Shown one piece after another: positions 60,775 through 64,000 of a DNA stretch of 64,000 nucleotides. Numbering within the stretch: position 1 is the stretch's first letter; each line of letters begins with the position of its first letter. Made by a program: the position numbers and the translations under genes. This stretch comes from DATJGF01 sp035495315. Lineage in GTDB: Bacteria; Verrucomicrobiota; Verrucomicrobiia; Limisphaerales; UBA8199. A model generated the notes under the pieces. That model saw only the letters and a program-made list of their open reading frames with translations, searched no databases and was not told the DNA's origin. Where the stretch lies: the NCBI GenBank assembly GCA_035495315.1, contig DATJGF010000162.1, positions 1 to 64,000 on the forward strand, in the 5' to 3' direction.

Positions 60775-62250
60775 ATGGCAGACCCGACCCCCGAAAAATC
60801 AACCTTCTCGCCCTACCGGAAATGGGGTATCGGCCTGCAGGTCTGTCTCGTCATCGGCCTGGTCCTCTCGGTCGTGGTGATGATTAATTACCTTAGCCAC
60901 GATTATTTCTTCCGTTACCACCTCAGCGCGCGCGGCAGAATCCCGCTCGCGACACGCACGGTGAAGTTTCTCGAATCAGTAACCAATGATGTTAACGTCA
61001 CCATTTACTACGATAAAAACGACCCCCTCTATACGATGGTCGCCGATCTCCTTAAAGAGTACAAACGCATCAACCGCAAAATAAATGTCCAGACCGTCGA
61101 TTATCTTCGAGACGCGGGAGCAGCCGTTCAATTAAAACAAAAATACACTTTCCTCGCCTCGCCCAACGCCAAGGATATCATCCTCTTCGACTGCGGCGGC
61201 AGGTATAAAACCGTCAACGGCAACGCCATCGCTCAATACGTCACCGAACGGATGCCGAATGAGAAGGAAATCGAGTATCGGCGCAAGCTCGTATCGTTTA
61301 CAGGCGAGAAAGCGTTCACTTCCGCGGTGATTTGGGTGACGAACCCGAAACAATTCAAGGCCTGCTTTCTCCAGGGAGACGGTGAACATGACATCGAAAG
61401 TGGCGACGAGACTCTGGGGTATCTGAAACTGGCGGCCGTGCTCCTGGAAAATTCCATTCAAGCCGAGAAGATCTCTTTGCTAGGCACCAATGAAATCCCA
61501 GCCGATTGCAACCTCCTGGTCATCGCCGGGCCGACCGTCGCCATCCCTGACCCAGTCCTCGACAAGGTCGACCAGTACCTTAATCAAGGCGGCCGCTTAC
61601 TCGCCCTCTTCAATTTCTCTTCGATTCACAAAGAAACCGGGTTGGAACGAATTCTGGCCAAATGGGGCGTCAGCGTAGGAACGAATACCATTCAGGACCT
61701 GCAAAATACCAAGGCTGGAACCGACGTGATAGTGACTAGCTTTGCGGACCATCCGGTGGTTGCCCCGCTTCAAACGCTGGCCCTTCAACTAATCCTGCCT
61801 CGCCCCATCGGCAAATTGCAGAGCGCCCGACAATCGGCTGACGCTCCCCGTGTCCAGGAGATCGCCTTCACCGGTTCTCATGCCACGATCGATAAGAACC
61901 CTCAACTCGGTTCCGGCCGCTTCCCGCTCATGGTTGCCGTCGAAAAAGGCGCCCTCAAAGATGTCATCACCGACCGCGGCACAACCCGGATGGTTGTGAT
62001 CGGCGATTCGATTTTTCTCGTCAACCGCCAGATTGAGTCTGGCGCCAACAAGGATTTAGCCGGTTATGCTGTCAACTGGCTGCTCGATCGCCCTCACCTC
62101 CTGGAAGGACTCGAACCGCGGCCCGTCGCCGAGTACCGCCTGGTCATGACTAACACCCAATTACAAAGTGCCGAGTGGTTGCTCCTGGCAGGCATGCCCG
62201 GCGCCGTGTTGGCCCTCGGTTCCGTCGTCTGGCTTCGTCGCCGCGGGTAA
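60775..62250 (+). CDS. GldG-like ABC auxiliary membrane protein
   Basis: 491 residues. A membrane helix at about 20-40 (LQVCLVIGLVLSVVVMINYL), a large exported part with TRTVKFLESVTNDVNVTIYY, NYLSHDYFFRYHLS, TVDYLRDAGAAVQLKQKYTF, CNLLVIAGPTVAIPDPVLDK and YLNQGGRLLALFNF, and a C-terminal helix (EWLLLAGMPGAVLALGSVVW). This is the GldG/DUF4350-like ABC-associated fold. It stands after the permease by 1 bp and is followed by a DUF4340 gene, the usual third partner in this operon type. Confidence 0.9.
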   Translation: MADPTPEKSTFSPYRKWGIGLQVCLVIGLVLSVVVMINYLSHDYFFRYHLSARGRIPLATRTVKFLESVTNDVNVTIYYDKNDPLYTMVADLLKEYKRINRKINVQTVDYLRDAGAAVQLKQKYTFLASPNAKDIILFDCGGRYKTVNGNAIAQYVTERMPNEKEIEYRRKLVSFTGEKAFTSAVIWVTNPKQFKACFLQGDGEHDIESGDETLGYLKLAAVLLENSIQAEKISLLGTNEIPADCNLLVIAGPTVAIPDPVLDKVDQYLNQGGRLLALFNFSSIHKETGLERILAKWGVSVGTNTIQDLQNTKAGTDVIVTSFADHPVVAPLQTLALQLILPRPIGKLQSARQSADAPRVQEIAFTGSHATIDKNPQLGSGRFPLMVAVEKGALKDVITDRGTTRMVVIGDSIFLVNRQIESGANKDLAGYAVNWLLDRPHLLEGLEPRPVAEYRLVMTNTQLQSAEWLLLAGMPGAVLALGSVVWLRRRG

Positions 62251-62255
62251 CCGCC

Positions 62256-62357
62256 TCGAACATCGAACATCGAACTTTGAACCCCGAGCCCCATCCGCTT
62301 AGCTTCGAGTGTAATTTTGTTCGAAGTTCAATGTTCGGTTTTCGAAGTTCAATGTTG
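62256..62357. repeat. Dispersed repeat family C, inverted repeat
   Basis: Left arm 62256-62282 (TCGAACATCGAACATCGAAC then TTTGAAC) and right arm 62319-62357 (two GAAGTTCAATGTT units) are mostly complementary. The same units occur at 50896-50930 and 50985-51022. It fills most of the 178-bp gap before the DUF4340 gene. Confidence 0.75.
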
Positions 62358-62428
62358 CGCCCCTGTTTTACCCGGTCCAGCAAAAGGAGATCCTGGTTGC
62401 TTGCTCCAAGGCTTTTCCTTTCACCCGC

Positions 62429-64000
62429 ATGAATTCCCGCAACACCTGGATCTGGCTCGGGCTGGCGGCGGGCCTCTTTGCGTTCATTTTTTTTTACCAG
62501 CGGCACGTTCACAAACCTCCCGCAGGACCGGCCAGAATTCTCCCGCATGTAAAGCTCTCCGAAGTCACCTCGATCCAGGTCCGCCCGACCGCCGCAGGTC
62601 AAGCCCAGCTGGAAATTCGCGCTGAGCACACCAACAACACCTGGCGTTTGACCGAACCGCTGCCCTATCCGGCACAGGCCGCCAGCATTGAAGACCTCAT
62701 TGCCGCGTTGGAGCAACTCACGCCCGCGATTTACATTACCGAAAGCGAATTGAAGGCGCGCCCAAAAGCCGACCAGGAGTACGGGTTTACAGCGCCTCAG
62801 GCTTCGATCATCCTCATGCAGGGTGATTACCGGGTGCATCTCTTGATTGGCGCAAAAACCAATCCCGGTGACCAGGTCTATCTGCAGGTCGTCGGTGTCG
62901 AAGGCGCCTACGTCGTCGATGCCGATTTGCTTACCCACATTCCCCGTTCTGTCAATGATTGGCGCGATACTGCCGTCATCAATTTCGCACAGACCAGCTT
63001 TGACCGGATCGCCGTCACCAACAGTGCTACCGCCCTGGTGCGCCTGTTACTGCAGCGCGATCCCACTAACCGCCTCTGGCGTATGATCTGGCCCCTCCAA
63101 GCCCGCGCCGACAGCCTCCGCATCGAGGATTCCCTCCAAAAATTGCAGAACCTGCGGGTCCGGCAATTTATTTCCGACGACCCCCGGGCCGATCTGGAAC
63201 GCCTCGGCCTGACTCCGCCGGAACTGGAACTCAGTTTCGGCCAGAGCACCAATCCGCCCACCTTGTTGCAGTTTGGGAAAAGTCTCACCAACGATCCGGG
63301 CAAGGTGTACGCGCGCCGCGCCGGACTGAATACCATCTTCGCGGTTAGCAAGGAGCCGCTCACAGGATGGCGAGCCGCCGTAAACGACTTTCGCGACCCG
63401 CATCTGTTGACCCTCCCGGACCCCGTCGAAGCGATTGAGGTCGTTGCTCAGGACGGGACCTTTTCCATCCAGCACCAAACCAATGACACCTGGCGTGTCC
63501 TGCCGGACGATTTGCCCGCTGATAAAGGGTTGCTCCAGGACCTGGTCGACGTTTTGACCGGCGCCCCGATTGCCGCGTTCGTGAAGGACGTCGTCAATGC
63601 GCCCGATCTACCCGACTTCGGACTGGCGTCTCCGATCCGCAAGTTCATCGTGCGTACGAAGCCGAACAATTCGTCGCTCCTGGCCTCCAATGAGGTCTGT
63701 TTTGGCCTGAGCACCAACCAGCTTGAGAAAGTCTTCGCTAAAACTACCGACGAAAACTCCGTCTATGCGATCACCACCAACGACTTTGCCCGTCTGCCCA
63801 CCGCCGGCTGGCAATTGCGTGACCGCAAATTCTGGCATTTCTCAGAAGAGGACGTCACTCAAGTGACCATTGCTCAGGGCGGCAAAACCCGTCAACTCCT
63901 GCGACGTGAACGCTTCAAATGGTCGCTTGCCCCCGGTTCCCAAGGTGTAGTTGAGGACCTGCCCACTGAGGAGACGGTGCGGGGACTGGCGCAAGCCTCG
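62429..64000 (+). CDS. DUF4340 protein, partial (runs off the right edge)
   Basis: The frame from the ATG at 62429 stays open to base 64000 (524 codons, no stop). It begins MNSRNTWIWLGLAAGLFAFI with one membrane helix and continues as a repeated beta-rich exported protein with TNNTWRLTEPLPYPAQAASI, DLIAALEQLTPAIYI, EYGFTAPQASIILMQGDYRV and a second set (DTWRVLPDDLPADKGLLQDL). The segments match the DUF4340 repeats found next to GldG-like proteins. It is the likely last partner of the ABC operon at 59059-62250. The function is unknown. Confidence 0.88.
   Translation, partial: MNSRNTWIWLGLAAGLFAFIFFYQRHVHKPPAGPARILPHVKLSEVTSIQVRPTAAGQAQLEIRAEHTNNTWRLTEPLPYPAQAASIEDLIAALEQLTPAIYITESELKARPKADQEYGFTAPQASIILMQGDYRVHLLIGAKTNPGDQVYLQVVGVEGAYVVDADLLTHIPRSVNDWRDTAVINFAQTSFDRIAVTNSATALVRLLLQRDPTNRLWRMIWPLQARADSLRIEDSLQKLQNLRVRQFISDDPRADLERLGLTPPELELSFGQSTNPPTLLQFGKSLTNDPGKVYARRAGLNTIFAVSKEPLTGWRAAVNDFRDPHLLTLPDPVEAIEVVAQDGTFSIQHQTNDTWRVLPDDLPADKGLLQDLVDVLTGAPIAAFVKDVVNAPDLPDFGLASPIRKFIVRTKPNNSSLLASNEVCFGLSTNQLEKVFAKTTDENSVYAITTNDFARLPTAGWQLRDRKFWHFSEEDVTQVTIAQGGKTRQLLRRERFKWSLAPGSQGVVEDLPTEETVRGLAQAS

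Overview
The window reads as a chromosomal segment of a Verrucomicrobiota bacterium, probably of the Pedosphaera/Limisphaerales side of the phylum. This is inference, not a database match. It rests on moderately high G+C, a long multi-domain IspG, a prepilin-like protein with an H-X9-DG tail, ECF sigma factors ending in an NTAASRYRYG-type helix, a GldA/F/G-like ABC operon followed by a DUF4340 protein, and many short intergenic inverted repeats. No tRNA, rRNA, CRISPR array or complete insertion sequence was seen.

Layout. 1-0.7 kb: PII protein and the start of glutamine synthetase (minus). 0.9-4.7 kb: a plus-strand operon of a DUF3748/YidR-like beta-propeller protein, an MFS transporter and GalT, facing a ROK-family protein (4.9-6.3 kb). 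6.4-9.4 kb: a P1B metal ATPase and a universal stress protein. 9.6-14.4 kb: a small GIY-YIG-like protein, then a two-gene cassette: a TIR-AAA (STAND-type) protein and a membrane-spanning AAA protein with a LolA-like periplasmic half. 14.8-19.2 kb: a 2-oxoacid dehydrogenase operon (E1 alpha, E1 beta, E2) ending in endonuclease IV and a terminator. 19.6-23.3 kb: a hybrid histidine kinase and a REC-HPt-REC partner. 23.5-27.2 kb: housekeeping genes (HIT, PhoH, YbeY, DUF502, RecO). 27.2-29 kb: a PadR regulator with a membrane protein and a clear sigma-70 promoter overlapped by a palindrome. 29.2-35.7 kb: the conserved isoprenoid/envelope cluster uppS-cdsA-dxr-rseP-ispG. 36-39.2 kb: Fur, TsaC/Sua5 and a TolC-like protein. 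39.5-43.2 kb: a glycosidase-glycosyltransferase fusion coupled to thymidylate synthase. 43.2-43.8 kb: eroded remnants of a RecQ-like helicase and a DprA-like protein. 44-49.4 kb: two side-by-side ECF sigma / membrane anti-sigma-like / effector modules. 49.5-50.8 kb: a compact adenine methylase and PD-(D/E)XK nuclease pair. 51-58.8 kb: MetE-like, HD, FG-GAP, LarA-family, prepilin-like and HtrA proteins. 59-64 kb: ABC transporter with GldG-like and DUF4340 subunits; the last runs off the end.

The strongest lead for an undescribed system is the TIR-AAA / AAA-TM-LolA cassette at 10.1-14.4 kb. It pairs a likely NAD-cleaving effector with a second ATPase of the same family whose other half lies outside the cytoplasm. 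Secondary leads are the decayed RecQ/DprA locus and methylase/nuclease pair, the paired ECF modules, and at least four families of dispersed inverted repeats, including a perfect 30-bp palindrome.
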